The notes under the pieces were generated by a model, which had not been told where the DNA came from, made no database searches, and saw only the letters and a list, made by a program, of their open reading frames with translations. This document shows, one piece after another, positions 47,701-58,636 of a DNA stretch of 64,000 nt; position 1 is the first letter of the stretch, and each line of letters opens with the position of its first letter. The stretch is taken from positions 62,001-126,000 of the forward strand of contig WNNJ02001530.1 of NCBI GenBank assembly GCA_012934845.2, given 5' to 3'. The stretch is from Pomphorhynchus laevis. Its lineage: Eukaryota > Acanthocephala > Palaeacanthocephala > Echinorhynchida > Pomphorhynchidae. The position numbers and the translations under genes are program-made.

Positions 47701-48200
47701 TTATGTAGCTTGAAGTTGTTGTTTTTATATTAGTTTTTAATGTTGAAAATAAAATAAAAATTATATTATATTCCTTTTAATTTTTAATCTCAAAAATTTT
47801 TGAAAAAACGAAACAAATATGGTTGTTTTATTTAAGTAAAAAAGAAAGTAAATTGTTCTTATTATTTTAGTAATCGTAAATTGGAAATTAACAGGACACC
47901 TTAAGGAACGTATCTTTAATTTCCATAATTGCTGAAAAACCAAATATTTTTAGCTAAAATATCAAAATACACATTAGTTTGCATGTATATCAGACATACA
48001 CCGAATGATATATGAATTTTTTAATTAATTTAATTTTAATTTTCTATACTCTTAGGGCTACGTATACTAAAGTGTTGCTCTGAAAGGAACTATATCGAAC
48101 TATATTGACTATATAGTTTGATATGATTATATTGACTATATTGACTATTTATATTGACTTTAACAATTTAGAGAAGGATATCATACAATAGACAGTTTTA
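47701..48200 (+). repeat. AT-rich region with dispersed repeat, copy 2 left half
   Basis: 47972-48085 repeats 37811-37970 (GTTTGCATGTATAT, CGTATACTAAAGT). The rest is AT-rich without a gene. Confidence 0.5.
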
Positions 48201-48760
48201 GATCAGATTGCTCCTTATAAACTGCCCATGTTAGAAAGAATAAAGTTACTGAATTTCCCGGACTGTTCGTGTTATTGAGAATTGACTGCCCGTGTTGTCA
48301 AGAAGATAAAACATTTTCTAACCAAAACACATATTCTGAATGGTTAAAACGAATAAGTCAAAATCATAGTAGGATCGATACGTTGAGTATCAGATCTATT
48401 GAATTTGATCTTCTGATCGCAGATCTAACATTGGTGTTGATGTCCCTGCGTGTGATCCTCTATATTACGTGGAGACGAGCTGTGTATAAAGTATCGGTCA
48501 AAGCCTTGAAGAAATTGTATGACTTTGGCTGATCGTGTCCGTAAAGGATGGAATGGACTGCCACATTGGGTGGTCAACAGCTGTACTGGTGCGCAATTCG
48601 AGAAACGTCTCAAACTTGAACTCTTTCTTGATAATTTTTTCATTTCATTTTGTTTTTATACTTCAATTTTTCACTTTGATGTAAATTTTCCATACGAGCT
48701 TTAGCTTTTTTATTTCAATAAAAATTATTTATTTAAATTATTTCATTTCAAGATTTATTT
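48201..48760 (+). mobile_element. CR1-like LINE ORF2 C-terminus
   Basis: Text such as APYKLPMLERIKLLNFPDCS near 48210 and the final frame at 48519-48704 (LADRVRKGWNGLPHWVVNSC, FEKRLKLELFL) fit the C-terminal end of a CR1-like ORF2. The 3' tail is AATAAAAATTATTTATTT. It could be the far end of the split LINE of 38290-39450. Confidence 0.65.
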
Positions 48761-49424
48761 CTTAAATTTAACATATAAATTCAATTTTAAAAGTTTTTCT
48801 TAAATTTTTCGAGTGTAGTTGGACATCTTGATAAATAAAATTTATGGAACCATCACTATCAAACCGACACTATTGTGCCAGTTCCACTAGGATATGATAG
48901 GTGAAATTTCGTATCGTATATGATATTCGTTTGCTTACCTTAGGTAATCATCGTGTTTGGTGGCAATTCTTTTTAAGTTTTACTAATTTAACTTGTTAAA
49001 ACATGAAATGTGGACTATATTTTCTGATAGCTATTTTATATCTTTCGATAAAAAAAGAGCTATAAATAAATTCTACTGTAAATAAATCGCTTTCTAATAC
49101 TTAAATTCAAAAAGCATGTTTTGTTAGTAGAACTTCTTTTTAAGTTGATGTATTGAACTAAGTATAACGCGCATTTGTCTAGTAATCACGTTTAACAAAT
49201 GTAAACAGAATTACATTTACTTTACATTACCAGGTAAATATAATTGTTGGTTATTTCTTATATTTTAAATTACAATTACAATCAAAATAATTATATTCTA
49301 TTAACATAAATTTATATTACTTCACTAAGGCAACAAATGTATGTGATTCATCGCAAATATCATCACGACTTATGAAAACAACTCAAACAGTAACTTATTT
49401 GCAATAATCATGATTCAATACTTC
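48761..49424 (+). repeat. Dispersed repeat right half and AT-rich spacer
   Basis: 48885-48965 repeats 37985-38060. From 48966 to 49424 I see only AT-rich sequence. Confidence 0.45.
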
Positions 49425-49700
49425 TCAAGCTCCTCATCTCAAGATTACCGACCATAGTCGACATCGACTGAACTCTTAGGGGTGAGAGACCCCGAATAGT
49501 TCAGTCGGAAGGCGGCAGTACGGCCGGGGGCTCAGATTCCTCTGGACCTGAGGCCGTGAGGGTTGTAGAGAATGATATAAAAGTCGTTGGCATGAATAGA
49601 GAAGTTCGTACTACTTGCGCTGTTTTGTATTGCTGTTTGTTACTTTCTTACCGTTTGTATTGTTAAGAAAATATTTATTTATGATTAAATACGGCATATC
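49425..49700 (+). mobile_element. LINE 3' end (family of 13.7-14.96 kb)
   Basis: TCAAGCTCCTCATCTCAAGA to GGTGAGAGACCCCG is the complement of 13940-14030. CCTCTGGACCTGAGGCCGTG is shared with 47030. It ends with an AT-rich tail. Confidence 0.65.
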
Positions 49701-49754
49701 AAAAACATTTGGATAGTGCTTCCCTTTGTAATAAATTGACGTTAGTCATTTTTT

Positions 49755-50040
49755 AGTCTGGCACAAAAAAAGATTTATTTTAACGTGGCAAATACGTGCC
49801 AGCGCACGCTTACATGACCACAACAAAACAAAAATGTAAGTCATCTGTCGAGGTGTGAACGGAGGAGGTGTTTGAATGTGATAAAGAAGGGAGCGCGGCG
49901 GACGTCGAGAGGGAGTTGATTCCAGGCGAGTGAGGCGGCGACGAGGAAGGATAAGAGACCGTAGTTGTTGGAGTAATTAGGAACGTGGAGTAAGAGAGTA
50001 TGACGGGAACGCAGCGATAGCGAGGTCGGGCGAAAACAAC
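49755..50040 (-). mobile_element. Third CR1-like copy, 5'-truncated
   Basis: The - strand gives the ORF2 C terminus (LRSRHTLLLHVPNYSNNYGL, AWNQLPLDVRRAPFF, HLLRSHLDR) plus the family 3' end with tail CGTTAAAATAAATCTTTTTT. Only about 285 bp long, a typical dead-on-arrival LINE insert. Confidence 0.8.
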
Positions 50041-50118
50041 CACACAACCAGGTGTGCTCCAGACAACCAGGTGTGCTCCAAACAACCAGGTGTGCTCCAA
50101 ACAACCAGGTGTGCTCAA
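50040..50118. repeat. 19-bp minisatellite, four units
   Basis: CAACCAGGTGTGCTCCAAA-type units, four in a row, directly at the 5' edge of the truncated CR1 copy. Confidence 0.9.
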
Positions 50119-50149
50119 ATTTGCATATTTTTCAATATCCCAGATTTTA

Positions 50150-50280
50150 AATAGTTGATAATGATCTATTATTGATAAAGAATTTTTGGAGCTAGATGAA
50201 AAAGGGGTTATTTGATATTTCGCTAACCTCTGTTTTCATCTTAAGAAAATTACTTTAAAAATTACAGAAAATTACGGTTC
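50150..50280 (-). ncRNA. Hammerhead-bearing repeat, decayed copy
   Basis: Shares ATAGTTGATAATGATC, TTTTTGGAGCTAGAT and GATATTTCGCTAACCTCTGT with 20926-21024 and with the fold-back at 9945-10160. The core is CTTAAGA, so it is probably inactive. Confidence 0.5.
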
Positions 50281-50880
50281 TCAGATTTTGATATTACACT
50301 ATACTTATGTGAACAATGGTATAGCTTGCTATGTAAAAGAATACTATTTAACAATATTATTTAACAACAGTGCCGATTTGGCTGTCTTAAAGCAACTGCA
50401 TGCACCACTTATATGCAATTACAGTAATTTTGAGAATTTACCGGCTGCCAATGTTTGTAAAAATCAATGGAGTAAGCAGATTTCAACAAGTCACATGTCG
50501 ATAAAAATTTTTCCTAAGACACAATAGCTATCGAAAATTTCTTATTGACGTTTTACTTTTTGGAATAAATCTGCTTACACCTCTAATTTTTAATTGTTCG
50601 AATTTCATCGAATTATGACTATGGTAACATATGGATGTCACTACACCATGAGAAAAGTATGCCAGCGCGTGATTTTCAGAGAAAAGCACAATTGGAATTT
50701 ATCGTTTTATATATTTTTACGTGTGTATTTTTAAATATGTATTTGTACAATATATATATTTATGTATTTCGGTAATCATAATTGGTTTTTAGGAAATAAT
50801 ATTAGGAACAAATCGTTGATTTTATCGATAACAAGGGTATATAGGAAAAAAGTTAAAAAATAAATTAAAAATTATCTATT
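50281..50880. other. AT-rich region, partly duplicated near 54.8 kb
   Basis: 50560-50700 (TGGAATAAATCTGCTTAC, GCCAGCGCGTGATTTTCAGA) resembles 54810-54925 in the same orientation. 50735-50860 resembles 54745-54790 and 56197-56265 (GGTTTTTAGGAAATAA). A short frame at 50288-50527 is unrecognised. Confidence 0.45.
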
Positions 50881-52160
50881 ATGTCAGCGTAAATCCTCAT
50901 GCAGTCCGTCGTCTATACGGGCAGCGCAAGGGATGCCCTCGTTGTCTGAAATTCTGCGTCTTCACGAGACTGCATATTCAGAGGAGTGCCTGCCTCACCG
51001 TGTCAATCGCGGTTATCTCCTTGCTGAAGACAACGCTCGGCAGCTACAGGAGCGCTACAACCATCCATAGACTGGGAATTATCTTCCCTGCTTAGATCCT
51101 CGTTTAAAGACCCCATGTTTGAATCTTCAGCACCGTCTTCGAAAAAGCAGCTTTCCGACCTTGTGAAGGATAAGTTGGGTCGATTAATAGTCGCGACATC
51201 GACACATTCGCTTTCTCCCTATGTAACTAGCATTGCTAGATGTTTTCGCATTTCTCGATTGTCTCCGATGTCCAATAAGTTTGCTGGCTGCCCATCACGA
51301 TCTCTTGCAGTCGCTGTTGCTCTTTGCTGGATTGTTTTGCGCTGTTCACTGACGCCAGAGTTGGAAGCTTCGAGCCCTTTATAGCTGGTCCTTCGGGGTT
51401 GCACTTATCATGGGACGAAGAACGATATTTTATTCGGCTCCAGTGCCGGGTTAATTCGTTGGAAGAACATGTTTCTCAGGCGGGCCATGATGGCAAAATC
51501 GAATTTTCTTTGACTTTTATTGTTTGGACCAATCTTATCTGCATCATATCAGATTGTTGCTTGTCGATAGATTCGCCTTGTTGTCGACTACATCTTCGGT
51601 TCTCGCTGCCGGCATGTTGCTTTTGGACATGACGCACAAACATATCGAGGCAGAAGAGTGATCGCGTGATGGCGTTAAGGAAGAAACTTGGTTTCTCCGT
51701 TTGTATACATATCTTTTTCACATATATTTTGTACTGAGCGAAAAAAAAATCTTTTTTTTTGATATTCGCTTTGGTCTCTGTATGCTGTCACGTTGTTGAA
51801 TGTTCCCCGCTTTTGTGAGCCAAACCACAAGTATTCCTCGATTTTATCCAAGTACTTACTAGACAGTCGCTTGTCACTCACTCGCACAACACACGGAATT
51901 CCAAAATTTCCGAAATTATCGGTAACGGCGTGTACCTCCATTCCAACTAGATTTGAAATTTCTAGTTCCTCACTACTGCAATTCTGCTCATTTCCCTGTT
52001 GCAGTAATATTTGTTGGTTTGATCCGTTAATAATAAATGTTAAGGGATGCAGTGCAAAAAGTCGATATTGAGGATCCTCACTGCAAACAATAGACACTCC
52101 ATTCCAGCCGTTGTCATCGGGAAGGCTCTTCAGAAGAGCCTTGGAATTCCCTCTCATTAG
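50880..52160 (-). other. Unassigned GC-richer part of an RT element
   Basis: The 160-codon - strand frame at 52157-51675 starts MRGNSKALLKSLPDDNG, whose first residues fit the end of the RT family on its right (…ISVAIQRGNAASVLGT in relatives). The rest (GMEVHAVTDNFGNFGIPCVV) is unknown. At 51721-51476 (-) there is FCLDMFVRHVQKQHAG, like the second half of a C2H2 finger. At 50900-51000 (+) a phrase CPRCLKFCVFTRLHIQRSAC also looks zinc-finger-like. Possibly N-terminal pieces of a second element copy. Confidence 0.35.
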
Positions 52161-54330
52161 CGCGATCGATGTTCGCTGAAATAATTCCTCAGCTACCCGT
52201 GAATAAGAAATGTTTCGACGAGCTGCAAGGTAGCGCGTTATACTACGGATAAGACGTAGTCCGCCAAAGTTTCATCCCCTATAGGTCTCAACAATTGCAG
52301 GATTAAAAATGTAACCATTTTCCTTATTGTATTTTGGTATTCTCGTTCTTTAACGCGGATTGCGTACTCTTCCGCGGCGAACAGGAGGCATGTTCAGCAT
52401 GTTAATTTTTGAGGGTGTAGCCTTCAACCATGCGTTTGCGTGAGGACAACCTACAGCTAGGACTCGTGATTTGTGGATGACGTTTTAATTAGACGAGAGC
52501 CTAACACTTGGTTAATTCTCGTCCCTAATCCAAATTGAGATAAGATTGCTGAGCGAGCATTGTTATACATAACGAGTTCTTTCGAATAGTGGCGGGTTAA
52601 CGTCTCAAAAGTTTGTGAATATCCCGGGAAAGAGGACGAATCCATACTCAAGGTGCTCTCAACATTGGTGATGCTGACTACATACGCAACAGGAGCATGG
52701 ACTAGACAACTTCGCATTCCAAGTCCGCTCATCCGTAATAAAAAGTTTGCTTGAACTTGTAAGCGTGAATCTAGTCTAATCCCTATCACTTCGTTAAGGA
52801 AGTTTGTTACGGCTTTATCAAATTGTTATAAAGCAGAGTGTATAGAAGACGGATCGATTGTTCGCATTAAATGGTTAATACGGGAGACTGACGCGCAGTG
52901 TCGCAAAAGTAGGTAAACAATCTGCGGATCGGGAATTTCTGAAAGCAAATCAAGATACCTCATTAATCTCGGCAGAATAATATATTCAAGATGAAAAGTA
53001 ATGAATTCTGGACGTCCGATTGGTGATACAAGTAGAACAAAATTCATGGTTTCGTTCAAGGCCATTGATTCAGAGAAATGCGATTGTGCAAATTGAATAA
53101 CTTGGCGCTATCCTAATATCTCAATTTACCGCCAATTGAGTTGCAAATTAACACTACCAAAAGCACTAGATAAGTGGGACAATACTTTGAAAATGGACCG
53201 TGTCGACCCACCGATTAATACATAGTCCAAGTACCATTTATTAAACTCAATAACAGCAATTGAATTTATACTCTCTATGGTCGGTTGAATTGAAAGCGAG
53301 AACAATACTGGTCCAAGAGGGTCACCTTGTTGGACTCCCCATGGTGAATTTAAGGATTCTTGACCTATAATACGTAAATGCGAAGGTCGTCCATAACACC
53401 AACGTACCCACGCTGAGCACTTTGGAAATTAACAATCGACAGCTTGAATAATTACACCATGACTTAGTGAATTAAAGGCATTGCGTACGTCAACCTTTAG
53501 ACACACCCAATCTGAATTATAAATTTGTTCGTGGCTTTTGAGTTTGGCCTCATGAATGATGAGTTCCATGCCGTTTGAAAGGTTCGTGATACGCGATAGA
53601 AGGTTTCCATTATCAGCCGATATCATGTCCTGTAAATGTTCAGGGCGCAAACCCAAACATCCAGGAGATGCAGATTTGAGAAAAGAGAATATGGAAGCCA
53701 TGACTGCCTCAGAATCTACTGATATTAGTTGGGACCTTGGTGGCGTCTTATTAATCATAGTATCAGTTATTGGATGCAGAATCTCTAGCTTATTTCTTAC
53801 CAGCAGTGTAGATGCGCATATTCCATCAGATGTGAGTCCGCATTGACTTACTGAAGTTTCCAATTCGTTCGAGATCAATAACCTCTATTTGCGAGTTAGA
53901 TTTGCTTAAAATCTTTCCAGATGATTTAGGCTTGGGGATTCCGGACCTAGCATATGAACAGGTCAACAAAAGCAAACTCCGAAGATCACGCGATTCCATT
54001 AATGAAAACATGTCCGCAATGCGCTTTTTGATGTTTCTTTCGCGTCTTGTTTTGTATTCGACCCCAGAAATAAAACATAGTTTTGGAAAGCATAGTAGGG
54101 CAGTCCAGATTTCCACTGATTGTTGACACAATGCATAATTAATAAGCGAGGACATTAGATGAGCAGCGCGCACGCAGTGACCCTGATATTCGTTTTATTT
54201 TTGATGCATTAAAGGACCACACTTTGTTCAAAATATAAATGATTTTATCAGAATAGTTGAAGCGTCGATATTTGGAGTAGTTATAAGTGATAATGGACGT
54301 GTTTCGCATCCAGAGTTCAAACATCGACTA
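52161..54330 (-). mobile_element. Reverse transcriptase of a distinct retroelement family, disrupted
   Basis: Read leftwards: SPGCLGLRPEHLQDMISADN near 53650, WVCLKVDVRNAFNSLSHGVI (catalytic Asp region), WGVQQGDPLGPVLF near 53320, NKWYLDYVLIGG near 53210 (the YxDD box with Asp replaced by Tyr), SGLGMRSCLVHAPVAY near 52720 and SRVLAVGCPHANAWLK near 52440. This order matches a family of uncharacterised invertebrate RT proteins (GLRPQHL ... FNS ... GVQQGDPLGP ... WYLDDG ... GGLGIR ... PHAGDWL). The C-terminal DGKRPDG block is not here but occurs at 59301-59560. At least five frame breaks. The family's formal name is not known to me. Confidence 0.7.
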
Positions 54331-55126
54331 CCATTGACTTTGTGCACTCGTAATCTTCCTCTCTTTGTCAAAGTGTAGGTCGTGAACAGGTCGCGCACGT
54401 TTCAAAAATCATTGATTTATTCGTTGATTGTGTGTTTTTGTATTAGTTAGTAATCAAGAATTGTTAAGCTGATATAATATATAATAAACTTTGACTGTTG
54501 TTGCCTTCAATCCACAATAGTGTAGTTTTATGAGAAGCCGATTTCCCGATTTTTGTTGTAATTATTTTGCATCTTATTGTAAGTACTTAGTAATCAAGAA
54601 TGGTTGTTGATTCTGAAAATGACACGACTGATGAATCAGATCATTGTATGTTATTTATCTCGAACTTTTTTTTAAGGATTTTACGTTTCAGAAATCATTG
54701 ATTTATTGGTTGATTGTTTTTTTTGTCAACAATGAATATGAATAATGAATTTATAGGAACAATGAATTTCCTGATACGAAAGAATTTCATGAAAATTTTA
54801 TTAGTTTCCTTCTTCGAATAAATCTGTTTACTCCTTTAATCTTTGGTAGCATATAGATTTCAGTATACAATGCAAAAGCTATGTCAGCGTGTGGTTTTCA
54901 GAGCAAAGCATAAATTGATATTCATCTTATTCGCATTAAATTCACTGTCACATACGTGACAACATCTTCAGGTTAACATTCTGTCACTATTTACAGTTTG
55001 TTCACTGTTATCTGATTGCTCAATGATGACGTAAGATGAACATAGCAATATAAATAAATTGCGTGAAACTGCCCTTTATGTAAAATTACTGTCTATCAAT
55101 TTGGCTGATCAAAAATAAGCCAAGAT
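54331..55126. other. AT-rich region upstream of the TBP-like gene
   Basis: ATCATTGATTTATT.GTTGATTG occurs at 54410 and 54698, a local direct repeat. 54941-54972 holds a hammerhead-like remnant on the - strand: CTGAAGA, T, and a TGTCAC/GTGACA hairpin, but no intact GAAA. No promoter element can be assigned with confidence. Confidence 0.45.
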
Positions 55127-55879
55127 ATGAGCGCTTTACCGTTGTTGGCCATCCACAACAGTTGGCAGAAAAAGCGAGCAAAGATGTTAATACCTGACAA
55201 TTTTCCACTAGCCATAATGGAAATATATTCACCGGAATGGTATCAAAACAATTTGACACTTCACAGGATTATATCGCAATTCAATCTGTTTGAGGGAAAT
55301 GCCGAACTTGATTTAGTCGGAATGGCTCGTTCCTTAAAGAACTGTAAATACACAAAAGATTTGGAAATTATTAAATTTAATCTAAAAACGCCGCCATCGT
55401 CGGTAGTCATAAGAAAACGGGGTTCGGTATCCTTATTCACATTTGATCGACACGAAAATCAGTCTTCAGATGTAGTAAATGAAGAACTTGTGAATGTCGG
55501 CAAGAACGTTTACCAGCTTATTTCCGAAGCGAATACTCCTGGTAAAGATAGTGATGATGAAGCGACAGAAAGAAGTCTGAAATTTATAAATTTCCGAGTA
55601 ACTACGATGCTATTTGTATTAAAATGTGTTCACAGTTTACATCTTATTAAGCTAAATGAGCAATTGAAAACCTGTATAATGTTAAAATGCCTTGACGTGT
55701 TATATGAACCAGAAATCAATGTGGCGATTACAGTCAAAGATAGCATCTACAATTGCAAGTGTGGTATTTACGCGAGTGGGAAAATTTGCATATCAACTAA
55801 AACGAAGAAAGCAGCTGAATATACAACATCTTTACTTAGTCCGGTATTGTGGAAATGCCGTCTCAACCCCAGCGCCTGA
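55127..55879 (+). CDS. Divergent TBP-like factor (TLF/TRF2-type)
   Basis: An intact 250-codon single-exon frame. The two halves resemble the two TBP repeats. Repeat 1 (about residues 45-135): IISQFNLFEGNAELDLVGMA, then NCKYTKDLEIIKFNLKTPPS, close to the TLF phrase NVIYKRDVGKVLMKLRKP. Repeat 2 (about 150-250): FRVTTMLFVLKCVHSLHLIK, then DVLYEPEINVAI, IYASGKICIST and LLSPVLWKCRLNP, matching YEPEL.P, IF.SGKI..TG and IYPVL...RK of TBP and TLF. Several DNA-contacting Phe positions appear replaced, as in TLF (TBPL1), which does not recognise TATA boxes. Relatives bind TFIIA/TFIIB-type partners in the nucleus. A host transcription factor paralogue is the likely role. The N-terminal 40 residues are unique. 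Confidence 0.72.
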   Translation: MSALPLLAIHNSWQKKRAKMLIPDNFPLAIMEIYSPEWYQNNLTLHRIISQFNLFEGNAELDLVGMARSLKNCKYTKDLEIIKFNLKTPPSSVVIRKRGSVSLFTFDRHENQSSDVVNEELVNVGKNVYQLISEANTPGKDSDDEATERSLKFINFRVTTMLFVLKCVHSLHLIKLNEQLKTCIMLKCLDVLYEPEINVAITVKDSIYNCKCGIYASGKICISTKTKKAAEYTTSLLSPVLWKCRLNPSA

Positions 55880-57057
55880 AACGTCAAAATATAATTAACG
55901 CTCTGATAGTTGGATTATGAAGATCATCCGTTAGAGAAGACGAGTAAACGTACATGACAAACTGTTGATAAATTTTGTTTTGATTTTTAAATCAAAGTAT
56001 TTTTAGCTTAAATGCATTAAACAAGTTTTGTGACTATTTAAAATAAGTCTTAGTTAAGCGATATTGCATTTAATTATTTTTTTATCATTTAAAAAATTTT
56101 TTGCAGTATTAGTTAAAACGCTTCCATTGCTATATCAATTTTTGTGTATTTTGAACATAAATTTATGCCCAAGAGTTTTATACGACATCTATATATTTAT
56201 GTATTTCGACAATCGGTTTTTAGGAAATAAAATTAGGAAGAATCAATTTCCTGATACGGAAGAATTCGATACAAACATATTGAGTTCATTTAAAGTCTGT
56301 AATAATTTTTAAAAAGTCTTTAAACATATTATCACTTTTGCGTGATTGCCTGCATAAACATTCATGCAGGTGGGAATTTATGATTTTATAAATTAGTAGC
56401 ACCCTTTGTTCCTATTTCTATCCGATAAATTCAATTGTTTGAAGGCAATGTATTTTATTGGAAAAAAATCATTATGTGTTTGACTGTGAAATGTTGAAAA
56501 TATATTGACGAAAGTATGACGTCATCATTTTACTAATAAAATAATTAATGAATTATATAGGATAGTAAATTATATACTCTGTAATAATTTACAGTATATA
56601 ATTACAGAGTATAATTTACATTAAAATAAATGCTCATTATATCTACGTTTGGAAGAGTATACATGCGATGGTATATGTGAAACGTTTCAGGAATGCAGAA
56701 TATTATATCAATTTGTGATAACAATGTTGTGAACAGGCAAAACAGCCATTTGGGCTATGGTAATAAGTTATTTCGCATTTTAAAACAATCAATAATAACT
56801 ATAAATTATTAACTATTATTTTTATTAACGATAATTAATTATTATCGCATAGAATTACATTCGTGTGTCAACCTTTGCCAGACTTAAATGGCAGTTTACC
56901 CACACATGAACACCAATAATTTATCGACATTTCGACAAATCTCAGTAGTGACCATCTTCAAGACAACATATAATTAGTATAATGTTAAAAGTAATTAATT
57001 ATATGCTTATTAATAAAACTCTACATTCAACAAATTGCCTTATTTTTAAAAGAAATG
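55880..57057. other. AT-rich region with hammerhead-like remnant
   Basis: No gene. 56640-56705 is a diverged piece of the 158-bp repeat found at 57058 and 58637. 56926-56961 carries on the - strand TTGAAGA, T, a degraded stem II, GAAA and TGTC|G, a hammerhead-type order. 56600-56625 repeats a TATAATTTACA motif. Confidence 0.45.
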
Positions 57058-57215
57058 TTCATTATATCTACGTTTGGCAGTGATAAATGCAAACATTCGA
57101 TGGTATCTGTAAAACAAGTTTTAGAAATGCAGAATATTTTATCATTATGTAAATTAGTCTATACTAATATAATTGCAAATCAGATATTTTTAGATTGCAT
57201 AATAAATACTGTATT
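57058..57215. repeat. 158-bp direct repeat, left copy
   Basis: Identical by eye to 58637-58794. It flanks the youngest PLE copy exactly. Confidence 0.9.
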
Positions 57216-57573
57216 ATGTTACTTTATTTTATGTATATTATGTATTATTTTATGTTACAAAATTACATAAAAATCCAATAAAACCTAGGTTCATATGTAG
57301 TGCGTTTAAATGTACATTAAAACCACTCTCTGTCTATATGAATAAAATACTTAAAGTAATTAAAGCACACTTTAAAAAATATTGCAAGGTAATCGAAATT
57401 AATACTGGTATAAAACACTATTTCAGTATTAATTCTACAAAAGAATTTTTAGAACAGACAAAAGAAATTAATTTTTAAAATATAAATACATACGATTTTA
57501 GTACGCTTTATACAAATCTAGATACTATAACGCCTATCTAACAAAAATTAAACCATCAAATAAATATAAATAT

Positions 57574-58260
57574 ATGGATAAAATTGAATTAATAGAATCC
57601 TTAAATATTTTGATAAATCAAAATTATTTAAAAGTAGGGACATCTATATTTAGACAAGTAAAAGGTGTTCCAATGGGTGGTAATAGTAGCCCAATTATAG
57701 CTGACTTGTTTTTAAGCTTTATAGAATATGAATTTGTTCATAACTGTGTAAAAACTAAATCTAAACAATATAAATATATGAAATATATGTTTCGATACAT
57801 TGATGATATATGTGTATTTAATTCTAATAATTTTTATTCAATTAGTGAGCACATTTATCCAGAAAGCCTTATTCTTAACAAAACCAATATTAATGATAAA
57901 GAAGGTGTATATCTAGATATGAACATTAAATTAACATTAACTAAAACTACTATTAATTTATATCGTAAAGATGACATATTTAAATTTACAAGAAACATAT
58001 TTTTGCATGAGCATTCATGCATACCATATAATATAAAATATAATACATTAAATAATGAAATTTTAAGAATTGCAACAATATGTAATGATATTGGCTTTCT
58101 TAAAAATCATTTAAATAATTTAATAGATACATATTTTAAACTAGGTTACTATAAAAATAACATCAAGCAGAAAATAGTAAAATATATAAATCAACACAAT
58201 AATATAAAGAATAAATTTAAACTCTTAAGTGGCAAATTTTTATGGATGAATAATAAATAA
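57574..58260 (+). CDS. Penelope-like reverse transcriptase, C-terminal 228 residues
   Basis: The open frame holds FRQVKGVPMGGNSSPIIADL (G-x-P-M-G motif), YMFRYIDDICVFNSNNFYS with the catalytic YIDD, IYPESLILNKTN, GVYLDMNIKLTLTKTTINLY, and the helical tail CNDIGFLKNHLNNLIDTYFK. The upstream motifs at 57265-57530 (NPIKPRFI, YDFSTLYTNLD) are in another frame, with a stop near 57476 and a deletion between 57520 and 57530, so the protein is truncated. The ATG at 57574 is simply the first one in frame. Codon use is almost only A/T-ending. Confidence 0.85.
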   Translation: MDKIELIESLNILINQNYLKVGTSIFRQVKGVPMGGNSSPIIADLFLSFIEYEFVHNCVKTKSKQYKYMKYMFRYIDDICVFNSNNFYSISEHIYPESLILNKTNINDKEGVYLDMNIKLTLTKTTINLYRKDDIFKFTRNIFLHEHSCIPYNIKYNTLNNEILRIATICNDIGFLKNHLNNLIDTYFKLGYYKNNIKQKIVKYINQHNNIKNKFKLLSGKFLWMNNK

Positions 58261-58268
58261 TATACTTT

Positions 58269-58414
58269 GCATTAGAATAAGATACTAGATAGTTATTTCA
58301 GAGGAAATACATCATTAGCATGTATTTGGCCCCGCTGCTATGTTGGGTAGAGGAGTTAGGGGCCGAAACCTGATAGCATAGCAGTTCCTCCTGATGACCT
58401 CTAATTCTTATTCT
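58269..58414 (+). ncRNA. PLE 3' structured RNA element, copy 4 (best preserved)
   Basis: In order: outer strand AGAATAAGA; AGAGGAAATACATCATTAGC; GTATTT, which can pair with AAATAC; segment a GGCCCC; segment b CTGCTATG; GTAGAGGAG; a' GGGGCC; GAAACCTGATAG; b' CATAGCAG; TTCCTC; CTGATGACCTCT; outer partner TCTTATTCT. Pairs a-a' and b-b' cross, so both can form only as a pseudoknot. AGAG-GAAA with CTGATGA-C-CTCT gives a hammerhead-like junction. Confidence 0.62.
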
Positions 58415-58469
58415 GATACAACGCCTGTTATTTATTAGTCAATTCATAAAAATGACGTTTACTTTAAAT

Positions 58470-58500
<31 letters not shown>

Positions 58501-58636
58501 ACTTGATTAAAATTATAGAAAATCTAAAAACAATTATTAATTTTATTATTTAATTATTAAATTTTGATTTAGCATTATTATGTTTTGTTTATTTTATAAT
58601 TATATAACAATACGTAGACTCAGTTAGCTGATTTAA

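Larger units (their letters stand above)
57216..58636 (+). mobile_element. Youngest Penelope-like copy
   Basis: This 1.42-kb, 5'-truncated PLE runs from RT motif 1 to the 3' terminus phrase AATACGTAGACTCAGTTAGC. It contains an RT ORF, the structured RNA element at 58269-58414 and an AT-rich trailer. No GIY-YIG nuclease follows the RT. That fits either an endonuclease-less PLE or the permuted Chlamys/Naiad type with the nuclease at the N terminus, which is missing here. Direct repeats of 158 bp flank it. Confidence 0.85.

Noticed and set aside
58269-58414. HDV-like ribozyme fold
   Set aside because: A double-pseudoknot order is reminiscent, but the expected P4 stem and catalytic C context between P1' and P2' are not visible.
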